A model generated the notes under the pieces. The model did not search any database, was not told the origin of the DNA, and was given only the letters and a program-made list of their open reading frames with translations. A stretch of 64,000 bases of DNA, taken from positions 7,120,629 to 7,184,628 of the forward strand of contig KL647289.1 in the NCBI GenBank assembly GCA_000727475.1, given 5' to 3'. The position numbers were made by a program, and so were the translations under genes. This DNA comes from Sarcocystis neurona. Taxonomy: Eukaryota; Apicomplexa; Conoidasida; Eucoccidiorida; Sarcocystidae. This document shows positions 46,951 to 59,859 of this stretch, piece by piece (the stretch's first letter is position 1; every line of letters starts with the position of its first letter).

Positions 46951-49900
46951 CTATACTTTCAACATGTGACCTTTCCATCTTGTCTTCTCCCTCCCTCTCC
47001 CTCTCTAGATACTTATATGTACATATATATGAACGTGGAGTGAGAAAGCTTTCCATACGTACAACTGTACACAGGGTTGTGTGCATGTGTATGTACTCTT
47101 ACGTAGACAGGTGTGAACATGTATACAAAGGTGCGAACATATGAACGAGTATATCCCTACGGTACTGCTTTTTGAGGTTTGCTCTTATGGGTGGAGACTT
47201 CGTTGTGGCGATATCCACGCAGCCGTTGCGACGGCTTCTGGAATTCTTGCGGCTGCTGCTGCTGCTGTTTCACGAGTGCTTCTACTCCCGTCGGCCTTGC
47301 TCATACCGTCGCTGCTGCTGCTGTTGGGGCACTGATATTTCTCGTGTTGTTGCTTAGCGTCGCACTCTCCGTGCTGTTGCTGTGCGAATACGCGTCTTTT
47401 TGGCGCTGTTGCCGCGGATACAACACGAGGACTCCTGTGCCTACTAATCTTGCTGCCGGAACCGTTATACTGCTGTTGCTGTCGCTGCCGCGGCGTAGAC
47501 AAAAAAGAAATCCGCCAGAGACAATGCGACTGACGGGTCAGGTGGCGCGCAGCAGCGAGTGGGTGACTTTCGTCGAACGGCGCGGAGAAGTAGAAATCTG
47601 CGTGCAAAGCAGAAGGGCCAGCACCAGCAGCCAAGAGCAGCAGTCATCAGCAGCAGCCATCAGCAACAGCCACCATCGTGTTAATTGCTATTTTCCTTGT
47701 AGGATAGTTCGGAAGCGATAGCAACGAGATTGTTGTTGCGCTTCTCTTCAGCGAGTGCACAAGCGCAGTTGATCGCAGAACTTTTTTCGGTGTACGACAC
47801 AAAAAACAAAGTGGACGCTTGGGTTGCGTGTCAAAGGAGGCAGATCTTTCGCACTTACCTACGTGCGAAATTCATCTATCCATACGTGATGATTGTACAA
47901 GTATACAAGCAAGGACCACAAGACGATGAGAACAATACATATGTACGTGTACAGGGCGGAGCTTTGTCTGCGCGTACGTTGATGCACTAAGGTGCAGACA
48001 CGTCTGCAGATATACGTATACAGGTACCCACGTGTACAAAATATGTAGAGATCGGCAGGTTTAGGAGAGAACCGGTACATCAGACAAACGCAAACGAATT
48101 TCCCCAATGTAGATTGAGAGTTCATTTGTATATATGTGTAAGAATGCAATCAAGGATGCCGCACACACGTATGGGTGATCCCTGGCCCCGTAACTGCTGC
48201 AGCAGCACTATTTTTTTATGACAGGAACAGAATCGTCTGCAGCTGCAGCAGGAGCGCCAAAGTATCGCAAGTAAAGTTGCAACAGCAGCAGCATACTTCT
48301 TGTCAAGCCGCTCACCAGAGACGATCTGCAACGCAGGTTCGCATACCTGCGTCTCCCACACTGGCGGCGCTGCAGCTGAACATACACAAAGCAGCAGTAG
48401 CGGCACATTTGCAGCAGCAGGTACAGCACACCCTGGGCAGCACCGGCGGCAGCAGAACGTCGTTCACAGCGGCAGTAGCAGCAGCAATGCAGCCGCAGAA
48501 GCATAACGCCGTATCACCGGGGCTGCACCAACCGCTGCACTAGCAGCAGCAGCGTCAGACACAAAGGAGCATTTGGACAGCAGCAGCCGCCGCAGCAGGA
48601 GTCAAGCAGTGCTACAAGCAGCTGCAGCAGTGTGCACAGATCGCCCAGTGCTCGTAGCAGCTCCCTAGAAACGCGAAGTGAGAGAACTGAAGTGCTGTAC
48701 CGCCAGCAGTGTCGAGGAGGTACATAGGAAGGCACTGTTGCCGAAGGAGAAATTTGTTGACGATCCACCGACGCTGCTTCCGAGCGTAAAGGCGTGTACG
48801 CGTAACGAGCGATTCCAACGCAACAGTCACGCATCGCCTGCACGGCGTGGTGCCTGGTACACTGCTGCAGGTGCATACGTCGGCTGCTGTTCCCCGTTCG
48901 TCTCTTCCATGTGAAGCTCCTCCTTGTTTCTTGCGTCCTCCTCCCCTTCCTTCTCCTTTAGCAGCAATAGGAGAATCAGCGGTAGTAGCGACACCAGCGG
49001 CGGCAGCAGCAGCCGCACCGTGCTCCGCAGCCTCCGCAGGAGGAGAGGAAGTAGCGGAAGTAGCAGAGGCAGCAGCTTTAACAAGAGTAGCAGCAGGGGA
49101 TGGACAGGCAGCCTTTGCTGCTGGAGAAGAGTACTCGGCGGGAATAGTTACAGGAACCCCAAGCCTACGGGCGTGTTCAACTAGGGGCAGAAATTCTTTA
49201 TAACCTGGCAGGTACAGAGGCAGAAGAGTAAATGCATGAGAAAGTGACCCTTTACACTGTACGTAGATCACCATCCGCACAGCAGTAGAAACAGGAGGTA
49301 GACCATACGGAGGAAGTCGCACACGGAGGTGTACGTACACCAGGAGCAAGAGAAGAGACACAGCGGCGACGCAATGTGGGAAAGGGGTAAAGCGATACTG
49401 CCGAGCAGCAGATGAGGTAGAGAATGTGCGGCAGCAAAACCAAATACAGCGCAGCAGACCAGACCACTGAAGAGCACCACATAAATTCAGTCACGCGCAG
49501 CAGACGCAAGGTTACCGCGGCAGAAACGGCAGCAGATGAGCGTCCGCAGGACGAGCATGGCGACAGCGAAAGACGTCAAACAGCCAAAAGGGACGAATCA
49601 TAGCCGCAGACGTTTAGAGGCATATTTCCACATAGTAAGCGCATCCAAATGCGGACACATATCCACACATATGTTCACACATATTAATCGACTTTAACAG
49701 GCAAATGTATATACACGCGCGTGTATAAACACGAACACGAGTTGTGTGAAAATGGGAGAAATAGGTCTACGTGTAGCATGGCGCAGTGTGCAGATATATA
49801 TACCCATGCCGCCTAGCATGTGGATAACGAAAGACGTCCCGCTCAAGCTCGCACACGCACACGCATCCCTACAACGACTCAAATTTTTGCCAAAATCACT

Positions 49901-52900
49901 GACAAGGGCACATCAAAGTGCCGCGCCGCGACTGTGCCGCGGTGTCTGTACACCACACACAGACTGTCACACCTCGGTGGAATGGGGGGATACAGGAGTA
50001 TACGGGCTGCTCTTCATGCGTCTAGAGAAGAATAAAGCGAAACAGGCCTGCATCAACGCACAATGTTTATGAATAAAATGCATGAACACATTTATCTCAA
50101 GCTCTGGCCAGCCGTCCCAACCACCAATAGACGAACGTTACCACATCCGTCTTTCGCTGTCTACACAACTCACCGCACGTAGGCGAACGGACAGAACAAA
50201 CGCTGAATAAAAATACGCTTGGAAGCAGCGGCTCACACGCCCAAACAGAACCACAGCACAGCGAGACGGCGTGGGGTGGAAGATGTGAACAATACCAATG
50301 CTGTCAAGTATTGAAGGCAGCCTTCGGTGCAGTGTCGCCGGGCTGCTGCTGCTGCTTCGGCTGGTGGTCCTGCTGCTGACTCCAGACGCCTCTCCAACAG
50401 GTAAACAGTCTGCTGCCGCTGCTGCGAGAAAAGCAGTGTCGGGAGCAGCGGGACCAGCAGCAGCACCGGCTGCGAAGGCTGCAGTAGCAGCAACAGCAGT
50501 AGACGGTCCAGCAGCAGCAGAGACGAGTGACTCCTTGGCAGACGTAGCAGGAGCACCAGCCGGGGTAGACGCAAATACACCAGCAGGAGCACCGGGGGCG
50601 CCAGCAGCTGCAGCTGTCGCGGCAGCATTACTACGTGAAGACGATGGAAGGGTGCGATCCTCGAGATGCAAAGAGTCCAAAAGAAACTCGCACTCCTTGA
50701 GCAGTCCATTCTAGTAAACAAAACGGACGGAGAAACAGCGTCAGCAACAGCCGGGAGCGGTAGGCAATGCACTCGGACGATAGGAGACGCCGCAGGAGCA
50801 GCGCACACAACAGCACCAGCAGACGTAATAGCAGCAGCACACGCAACAGCAGCAACAGACGCAGCAGCCTTGGTAAACGCTTGAACAGCAGACAATCCAA
50901 CGGCAACGGCAGTACTTCCAGCCCCAGATATATTAGACCAGCAGCAGGAGTAGCTGTAAAGGTAGCAGGATACGCAGCAACAGCTGGTAGCAGGATACGC
51001 AGCAACAGCTGGAAGTGCACCAGCACCAGATGCTCCAGCGGCAGCGGAGTTCACGACAGCAGAAGGAAGTGTGACAGCAGCAGAAGACGCAACAGCCGCT
51101 AGCCAGCAGCAGGCTTGCAACAGCAACAAAGGATGCTGCAGCAAAACGCGCAAGGGCAGTATGAAGGGCTGCAACGACAGAACATGCGACAAGCGCAGTC
51201 ATGGGGCGAGGAGGCGCTGTGAGAGATGTGAGAGCAATAACAGCAGCATTTTAGTCAAAGTGAAAGAGGTCCGTCTGCCGTTCAGTTGCAACGTTTTTGA
51301 CCGAAAAGAAAAAAGTGGCATTTCTGTGATTACTACCGCACCAGACGCACCCCCACGCTTTTTTGGAGCGGCAGCAGCAGCAGCAACAGCAGCGGCGCAG
51401 CAGACAGTCGCTCGGCTGTAACAAAGCCCGTAGAGTACAGCCCTGATTTTCAGAGTCAGGCAAATAACTTCCTGGACGCAGCAACGACTTCAGCAGCGGC
51501 TGCGCTAATATATGTGTATCATGTGGGTGGCTGTACGCGCATATATACGTAGGTTCATACGTCTACACATAAGCGTCAGCAGCGGTGCAGCATGAATCAA
51601 AGCGACGAGACGAAAAGTAGCAGTGACACACCAAGAGAGAGAGAGAGGATAGGCGGCCGCAGCAGCAGTACAGCAGGTGCTGCAGGACGAGGCGCAGAGA
51701 CAAGGGCAGCATCCACAGGAGTTGAAGAAGCACGTACGTCAGCGGGAACACCAGCAGCCGATGCAGTACAAGTGGTAGCTGTGCAGCTGCAACAACAGCA
51801 GCAGGAGCGGTCAGCCACAGCGACGAGCGCCAGCCATCCTCTTATGAGGCGTAGCACTCGCGTGGACAGCCGCAGCAGCTGGAGCAGACCGAAGAGGAAG
51901 AGCAGCAGCAGGCAGGGCCGGCAGCGGTAGAAACACATCAGCACGGCAGCCTGGTGAAGCCGAGCAGCAACGGGTATCAAACGGTAATTGCAGCACCCTC
52001 ACATGAGTCGAATACCCGAAGCAGCAGCAAAGTAGGAGACACCGAAGTGAGACAATTTACCTGCACCATCGCGTGACCGCGGTCGCGTAGCCGTTGCATG
52101 TGTTCTTTTTCATCTCGGCAGTCAACCCACAAGACGCAAGTAGGATATCTGGAAAAATACGTAGAATTTTTGGACAGCGACCCCACAGCAATTCTGCAGA
52201 CAGCTGGTATATCCGATGTACAGACAGCGCGGTCATTTTCATGTACAAAGTGCACAGTGCTGCGTTGTATGGACAGCATACCATCACGATGCACACGCTG
52301 CATATGCAGCTACGTACACTTCTCAGATCTCCGCCCTCCGTTACAGTGCACATACACCTTTCGGGGTTCATACTCCCTTCCTGAAGAAATCGCCGTGTGT
52401 TTCGAAAGCGGCTTTCCACGAGGATTCCGCGCCAACCCGTTTTTTATGAACAGTTCTTTCAGAAGTGGTGTTCAGACAGCCAGCGCGCACCGAATCCCAC
52501 ACACGTGTATGGCTGTGGGGTGTCCAGCAACCATCTCTGAATATTGGTGACGGCAGGCAATTAGGAAAGAACTCACACACACACACACACAGATGCACAT
52601 GAGATTGAAGAGGTGTATCTCAGAGCATCGGAATAGATATAAGTGAAGTCCGCGTTGCACTATATCAGCGTCTCCCTGTTTTTATTGTACAGGCTGCTTG
52701 CGCCTTGAATCTGCAGATGCTCACCATTGTGACCGACAACAAACATTTTCTTCCGTGCAAAGTGACCAGTGAAGTATACGCACGGCGCAGCATGCAGAAG
52801 GTCTGCATCACGGAGAGAGTGAACACCACCGGCCTGCGTGTGGGTACTCCATACGTACGTATACACCGTTGTGGAGATTCACTCGGGGACGGACCACGTC

Positions 52901-55900
52901 AGGCTTTGGTGCTACTACCAAAGGGCGGTGCGAATCCGCCTAAGGAGGGAGCGCGGCAACATCAGTGCCACCATGCTGACAGCAAGCTTTCCTAACAGCA
53001 AGTGGCAGCAGAAGCAGCACACAGCAGGCGCGCCGAAAACCGCAGCAGACGCTGATATGGCAAAGAACCCCACACGCTGGCACAACGTGCAACAGCAGCT
53101 GAAGACAACGAAGCAAGAGCAAGAGCAGCAGCCGCAGCGGCATCCCCCAGGAGCAGCAAATACGCAACGACACACGAGCAGGATGAGCCGCCGGGGGGGG
53201 ACAGAACTTGCAGCAGCGGATTACAGGACTTCAGGAGCAGTCGCAGCACAGCACCAGCAGCAGCACATATACAAAGCATTACCAGAGAAGCACCAGCAGG
53301 CAATCCTTCGCCGTTGTTTCCTTTTCCGCAGAGACACTACACCGTTCGTCTCTTATCTGCACAGACATATGGAAGCACGCAGGCCTCGGCGTGAGTGCAG
53401 CAACAGAAGTACCAGCCTTGTGATAGTGCGGGAAGCACGGGCTGTTCTTCAAAGAAGGCAACAAGAACGGCAGCACAACACACAACGCTGCACTCCCTAC
53501 CGCAAGCCTCGCCGGGCGCTCTCTTCGCGGTATCTTCGCATCAAGGTGCTATGTGGCTCGCCACATGCAGCAAACGTCTGTGGAAAAAAAGCGCCAGGAG
53601 TCAAGTTCGTACACTGGATAATATGACTTGTGCAAAGAGTCAATTCATGTGACACAAGCGTGTGTGCAGTTCCACCCGCAAGAACTATACATTCCGTTAA
53701 TGCGTACCACTATACACATACGTGTGCACCATCTACGCGTCTGCAACACGGACGGCTAGTGCCACGTTCCAGAGAAGCAATCTTCCTCGTGCTCTCTCTG
53801 CTCGTCAACGTGCGTGCTTAGTACAAATATCCGTACGCATATACACATTTATATAAAAGTGTGTGTACGTACACATACGTGTACATATATATATATATAT
53901 GTATGTAGGAAACTGTCACCGGCGAAAGTGTGCCGCCTGTCCACATTTGTGCGATGCAGCAGAGCACTGGAGAAGCAGCTGTCTTTCATGCGTGCCGCGA
54001 GGCTGGCTGGCAAAACACCCACGGGCGTGAAGCAGTTGCCTTCTACAAGGAGAAATCATCAAAAACAGGTACCTGCTAGTAGCACCTTCAATAGATCCCA
54101 CGCCGGGAACACCTGTGACACCCTTGCCTAGACACATATGTGTATACATACACATACGTATATATACACACATATCTATACACATATACGCCAACACAAG
54201 AGAGAGAGACGCACACATCCGCTCGTCTATACACGTGAAACAAGTACAGATTTCCACAATGTTTTTCGATCACAAACACATGAAGGGGTATGCACACACG
54301 TCGGCGCGAAAAAGGATCCACGCGCCGATAAACGTATGCACCAAATATATGTGCATACGTGTATGTACATTTATACATATATACATACACACACCCACAT
54401 GAGCGGGCACATAAATTTTGTTTGTAGATAGGGTGTCCGTAAGCCATCCATAGAGCAGTCGGCATGTAAGGAGCACGGAAGGAGCGGGAAGGAGACTGAA
54501 ACGAAGTAGCGAATATATCTGTAATACAGAAGGCTAGACTCGACGAGGACGACGTCTCCATACAAACAAAAAAGTGTAAAACACAGACATAAGTGTAGAT
54601 GCACAAACGATACTGTGGCGCTCGTAGCGACGTTCTTTTCCCAACCATCTCTTGCGCAACGGAAAAGGGAGAAGGGCTCAGTCGCTCCGGCTGCACAAAC
54701 GCTCTTAAACGAAAAAGAGATATACCAGAATACGCAGAAATGACGCCGGCAGCAGGTGTGAAAGAAGTAAATCAGAATTTTGTGCGGTTGCAGTCGAAGA
54801 ATGAAGTGCTGACGGTTTGAAATGGCCTGCAACAGGTGCGGAGATCAGCGTGCTGCCGCTGTGACGGTGCCTTTACCGCTAAACCCGCTGAAGCGCGACC
54901 GCACCTCTAAGCTGCGAATAATGCGGCGCCGATCGCGAGGGTGCAGTTCCATCGCCTGAACGTCAACCACCAGAAATACAATTACATATACACGTAGACA
55001 GAAAGACAAAGAATATATATATGTATAGGTGTGTTTGTCTTCATGTGTGTAGACGTTTACGCCTTCACTTACGTGTAGGTAACAAATGCGTCTACTTGTA
55101 TTTGTACCCACGGGTGCGTCTCTACACACAGGGACACACACGCACACTCACTTAGATTTACATGTATACGTGTTTCTTCACTCCCTCCGGACAGGTGCAC
55201 AACACGAATACCTACATACACATAGACGTGTTTATATACGCAAACATATACACACGCGCGCAAACAGGCTAGATTCACACACCTACGACTGTGCAGTTGC
55301 ATTAGTATGGCAGGGACCTCTTGAGTACAAGCCTGTTCTTAACGTGTGCTGCTGCGACAGTCCACTGAGGCCAGAAATGCACACGGGTGTTGCTGCGCTT
55401 ACACACGCCTGCATGGACATCCACGTCCACGCATATATGCGCGCGTGCGTCTACTCATCAGGTAGTACGACTTGTCAGTAAGCCTGACTGTTGTCGTCTC
55501 CTGCGCGCGACCCGCTCTACGCCAGCACGCGTGGGTTGCCTCGTGCGCCATCGTATGTACAAGAATGGATGCGTCGACTTATATAGTTACGCATCTGTGA
55601 GGGCGCCTGAATGTGTACCTGTTGTGTGTCTACACCCGTATGCGAATGTTACATACGTGTATACATATAAATATGCATATATGTAAAAGTAGGTATATGC
55701 ATCAGGACCCAGTGAAACACATGTTTTCAAGGGATATTGTAGGATTTGGTAATGAGTCTGAACTTCTTACCCTCTCTGGATCTACAGCGGAGAGACGTGC
55801 ATAGAGCACTTCGCTAGGCAATGCTTCCAGGTCTTCCACTTCTTTCGGCGGTCCATCCGCTGCTGCTGCTCCAACAGCAGCGAAGCAGCAAACGCAGCAG

Positions 55901-58848
55901 GAACCACAAACGTCTGCACAGTGCAAGCGAAGGTGGCTCCACCAGCACCTTACAGCGCACGGAGCACTTGCCTCAGACGAACACTCTCAGAAGAAGGCTA
56001 GTAACGGCATCACCAGCATCACCAGAAGCAGCACTTCGCGCCAGAAGCAGCAGCAGCAGCATCCTCACTAGTAGCAACAGCAGCAGCATTCGCCGCAACA
56101 GCACCAGCAGCAGGGCTGGTTCGACCAACAGCGGCAGCCGCAACAGCACCGTGTGACTAGCAACAAAGAAGCGAGCAATAACACGGGCGGCTGTGCCCCC
56201 CGCTGTCGGCGCCAGTACGGGCGCGTGCTGCGGCAGTGCGATGTGCGGCGCCTCGGCAGTAGCGCCAGCCGCAGCACGTGTGACAGACAAGAAGCGCATA
56301 AATGATAGGAGATGCAGCTGCGCAGGAGTAACAGCAGCAGCGCATTCCTGCAGTGTCCTGAGGAGCGCAGGGTGTGCAGGCGAAACGCACGTGAAGGCTG
56401 CATCTTCTCCGTCGTGTGGGGACGAGTCGTCAACGTTGGAGTAGGAGCGTCGAGAGCAGCAAAAGGTACTGACGACGCGCTGCTACCTTCCTGCTGTTGC
56501 ACGGACGGCTCTCCAATGTATGAGTCAAGCGCGGAAGGCCACAGCAAATGCTGTACGTACAGCTGCGTGCCCCCCACCACCACCGGCACCGTCCCAGCCG
56601 CATGCAGGCGCTCTATCTGAACAACAGCAGCAACAGCAGCAGCAGCGCAGCAGGTTTAACAGCAGCGCATGAGAGGGCTGTTTTACACTGGGGAGCACAG
56701 AGAAAGACGGCCAGCACTACTGGACAGAGATCTGACGGCAACGGCAGTAGCCATGCGACGAGCAACGTAACTCTTCAACAGCCATACCCCTGAAGCAAAG
56801 CACTGCAACGGCACCGCGCTGCAGCAGCACTGCAGTCAAAGGGGGCGAAGAGCAGGTGCACATTGGCATCCGCGTTGACGGATGCCAACGCGAACACCTG
56901 CAGTACTCTGGCACGCAGCAATGATGAGGGGAAGAGGGATGTAACAAGTGCGGCAAGGTGAGAAGAACAGCAGCGCGGAGGGCAATACACGCAGCCCCAG
57001 AAGGATCCCAGGAAAAACAGAATTCCACTAAGGAAGGAGAGGCAACTGCTGCACTGACCGTCTGCAGAGCTAGCCGAAGGTATTTGACGACGCTGAAATC
57101 ATCCGCAGAAGCGTCGCAGATGTCCACCAGATGGTGCGGCACCTGTCGCTGCTCTTCTGCTGTTGGTTTTGCAGTCCCCACGTCGCAACCGCGGTACACC
57201 TGTACCGGCAACAGCAGAAGACATCAGAGCGACGGCAGCAACAGCAGCGGCCCACGAGCAGCAGCTACGTACACCGTTGAACGCACACTTCCCGCACGAG
57301 CTGTGCTGCAGCAGTCGAGTGCCTGCCGACACGGCCATTTGAACAGAAACAGCGAGCTCTAGCGCAGTCTGCAGACACATCAGCAGCTGGCCACGCAGCA
57401 CCTGTAACCCGAAAATAAAAGCCCCAGCAACAGTCACAACAAGAGCACCTGCACCAAATGAAAAAAGTCCAGTAATGCAGGACCCAAATTATCACACGCT
57501 ACTGGCAAGGCTTTCCGTGTGTGTACACAAACCTACACACACTGATATGTACACTCGTTTATGTGCGCAGCCGAGCAACTGTGTACAGTCACGCGTGAAG
57601 TGCGTCATTCTAAGGCAGCCAATCACCGACTGTTGCTCACGTTACCATGTGGAGACACATGTTCTGATTTAAAGGCGATGTCTGTACACCCAATGACCCG
57701 TTCCTTGGGAGACCTGCAGTGCGCAGGCCTCTGAGTAGAACATGTGCGGCAGCGGGCGGTGCAATAGGTTGTGTGCACGTGGTGCCAGCAAAAGAAGCAG
57801 CAGCAGCAGTAGCAAAGAAGACAGCAACACGTAAAACAGAAATTGGAGGACTCTTTTTCACCTGCATCGAGTCGGCATTGATAATTTCTGCTTTGATGCC
57901 GTAGCGTTTGCGGAGATTCAAACACAGATCAACAGCTAGCTTTGTTTTTCCTACGCCCGTTGGCCCGAGGACAATAATAACAGGGTTTTGTAAACACGTG
58001 AGCCTTTCACTGTTTCCTTCCCCTTTGCTCTGCGTGACCGTCGCGCCGCACCAACTGCCCTCTCCCCCCCTCTCATGAGGCGTGCACGACATCCTGCAAG
58101 GGCAGGTGGCGTTCTGGTTCACTGACAGCCGGACGCGACACTGCTGTACAGACACCGGGGACGAGCAGTCGTTCTGTGTGGCAGACGAAGAGACGCGCGC
58201 AAGCTCCCCCTGGAGTACACAGACACGACTTTTGTCGCAGCCCTGCTGTTCAAACACGTCCGGTGTAAACGTCTTTGGCTGTTGAAATCCTGGGGCTAGC
58301 CGGCGGCCTTTCGGGTATGTAGAGCCTCGCAGGACAAACTTTGTTCTGCGGTAGAGCCGGTCTGGTGTGCAGGCCTTCAGCAGAACAAACACGCGCCCCT
58401 TGCTCTCCTCTGCCAGGTGCCAGGACAGCGGGCACAGGCTAGCTCTCTGGTGCACAAGCACCTGGAAGATAGGACGTCCGTGTCGTGCAGATCCTTTCTG
58501 TAGACAGCAGCACTGATGTTTCACACACGGCTGCAGTGAGGCGCCCGTCTTCTGTGCATGCGGCCGAGAGCACCCTGGTGAGGAGCACCGTGCAGGCAGG
58601 AAGGCGGACTTAGGGGGAAGTGGCGAGGAAGCAGGGCCAACAGACGGAGAAAAAGATGACAAGCCGCCGCGGAGAGCTGTGGAACGTGTCAAAACAGATG
58701 ATCTGGAAGGACCGATTGAGAAAACCACAATTTGGAGCAGGGAGTACGCTGCGAGGAATGCCAGACGCCAACAGCACCTGCTCCGACGACGTGCCGCATG
58801 AACGTCGACGGAATGCTGTGTTGATTTTGGAGTAGGTTCTGCATGCAT
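44489..58848 (-). CDS. TRIT1: tRNA dimethylallyltransferase (MiaA/MOD5/TRIT1 type) with C2H2 zinc finger
   Basis: Transfers an isopentenyl group from DMAPP to N6 of A37 in tRNAs reading UNN codons (family knowledge). Exons read: 58848-57862, 57199-57059, 56616-56487, 55859-55771, 54955-54877, 54042-53920, 52148-52061, 50710-50296, 49204-48701, 46950-46611, 45343-45276 and 44681-44489. All joins have GT/AG ends and agree in phase, except that one exon seems missing between 53920 and 52148 and another between 45276 and 44681. Family hallmarks are present in order: [75 protein letters not shown] and the eukaryote-specific C-terminal zinc finger. The gene spans 14.4 kb with introns up to 1.8 kb. 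AATAAA occurs on the minus strand 223 nt after the stop (44266-44261). Confidence 0.94.
46441..46494. repeat. TA and CA microsatellite
   Basis: (TA)n followed by a long (CA)n run ending at about 46492, in the TRIT1 intron downstream of exon 46950-46611. Confidence 0.9.
48701..52148 (-). CDS. TRIT1: TRIT1 exons 8-10: helical domain with two large inserts
   Basis: Exon 8 (52148-52061): [20 protein letters not shown] then RDRGHAMVQ, matching [26 protein letters not shown]. Exon 9 (50710-50296) starts [14 protein letters not shown] (human AGLLEELRDF), runs through a roughly 100-residue Ala/Ser/Pro insert, and ends ILDSI plus one base. Exon 10 (49204-48701) completes [16 protein letters not shown], then has a roughly 90-residue insert containing a small Cys cluster (CTC...CRRC), then [20 protein letters not shown], the conserved family motif near the end of the catalytic fold. 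The exon 8 acceptor is TTTTTCCAG; an acceptor about 50 nt upstream is also possible. Confidence 0.92.
53920..57199 (-). CDS. TRIT1: TRIT1 exons 2-6: catalytic core
   Basis: Exon 2 (57199-57059): [16 protein letters not shown]...[18 protein letters not shown], with the tRNA-contacting D-x-G-TAKP loop and HHL. Exon 3 (56616-56487): [20 protein letters not shown], the second substrate-binding loop, ending just after [12 protein letters not shown]. Exon 4 (55859-55771): [20 protein letters not shown] then SAVDPER, matching HKRLSQVDPE of human TRIT1. Exon 5 (54955-54877): [18 protein letters not shown]. Exon 6 (54042-53920), after a TTTCTCCTTGTAG acceptor, covers the segment corresponding to GISHSEFLHRQH and is weaker. 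Introns carry CAG/CTG runs. Splice phases agree for all six joins, including exon 1 to exon 2. Confidence 0.9.
57862..58848 (-). CDS. TRIT1: TRIT1 exon 1: long leader with hydrophobic segment, then P-loop
   Basis: 329 codons from the ATG at 58848 ([11 protein letters not shown]). Residues about 23-45 hold a basic stretch then a hydrophobic run ([20 protein letters not shown]), followed by a Ser/Pro/basic-rich stretch of about 240 residues before the catalytic domain. This resembles the signal-plus-transit leaders of apicoplast proteins, or an organellar presequence. The domain starts [15 protein letters not shown] with the P-loop near residue 295, and the exon ends at DSMQ followed by CAG|GTGAAA. 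A second in-frame ATG at 58092 ([10 protein letters not shown]), about 42 codons before the P-loop, could start a short isoform; a pyrimidine-rich CTTGCAG directly before it is also a plausible acceptor. Confidence 0.85.
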
Positions 58849-58889
58849 GCCTTTGATATCACTGCGTCCCAACTGCAGGACCCCTGCTG

Positions 58890-59700
58890 CTGGTGCTGCC
58901 GCTGCTGGTGCTCCTGCTTGGGTCCCTGCTGCAGCTGTTGCTGTTGCTGCTGCTGCTGGTGCAGCCTCCCCTGCCTCTTCGTGGGCTGCTGGCGAGACCG
59001 AGTCGTAGATCTTCCACTGACGCCTTGAGGCCCGTCGTCGGCCTTCCCCTTATGTGCGAGGCGTCCGCTGCTGTTGACTCTTGGGATCGGCCTGCCCCTG
59101 CTGTTGCTGTTGCGGCTGCCACTGCCTGTGATGAGTCTCGTCCAGGTGTCCCTGTTGGTAGTGCCGCGTATATGTCCGAAGCCACATCTGCTACTGCCGC
59201 TCCCACGCTCCCCTGTCACTCTTGCTGCTATTGCTGCTTCTGCTGTGCATGTTTCTGTTGTTGCTGCTTCTGTCTTTGCTGCTTCTGTTGTCACTTCTTC
59301 TATTGTTACTGTTTCTGCTGCTGCTGCTTCTGCTGCTGCTGCTTCTGCTGCTGCTGCTTTTGCGCTGTGGCCTCTGGTGTAGATGCTTCTGTTCCTGCTT
59401 TTCCCGTTGCTGCTGCTTCTGCCGTTGCTGCTTCGGCTGCTGCTAGTTCCGCTGCTGCTGCTTTTGACGCTGCTGCCTCTGACGCTCCTGCTCCTGCCGT
59501 TGCTGTTTCTGCTGCTGCTACTTCTGACCCTGCTGCTACTTCTGACGCTGCTGCCTCTGACGCTGTTGTCTCTGCTGTTGCTGCCTCTGATAATGCTGCG
59601 TCTGCTGTTGCTGCTTCCGCTGGTGCTGCTTCTGCCGTTGCTGCTTCTACCGTTGCAGTTTCTGCTGGTGCTGCTTCTGCTGGTGCTGCTGCTGACACTG
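58890..59700. repeat. CTG/CTT-rich block upstream of TRIT1
   Basis: Plus-strand CTGCTG and CTGCTT repeats leave long open frames in most registers on both strands: Ala/Val/Ser, Cys/Phe or Leu runs on plus, Ser/Asn/Arg or Ala/Glu/Thr runs on minus. They encode only low-complexity peptides. It probably lies in the TRIT1 5' flank. Confidence 0.75.
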
Positions 59701-59859
59701 CTTCTCCCGCCTCTTTTGCGCGGCCCACTAATCTCCCGGTTCTGGACGCCACAGTTAATTCTGGTGGTCACCCCCTGTCCACGTTCTTCGCTTCGTCACG
59801 CGGAACTCTCAACTTTCTCTTTGCCAAAGTGGTAATAAGGAGACATCGCCGATGGTAAG

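Noticed and set aside
58893..59858. 321-codon plus-strand open frame and a 360-codon minus-strand frame over the same block
   Set aside because: CTG/CTT repeats leave most frames open; only Cys/Leu/Ala or Ser/Asn/Arg runs are encoded, without conserved sequence.
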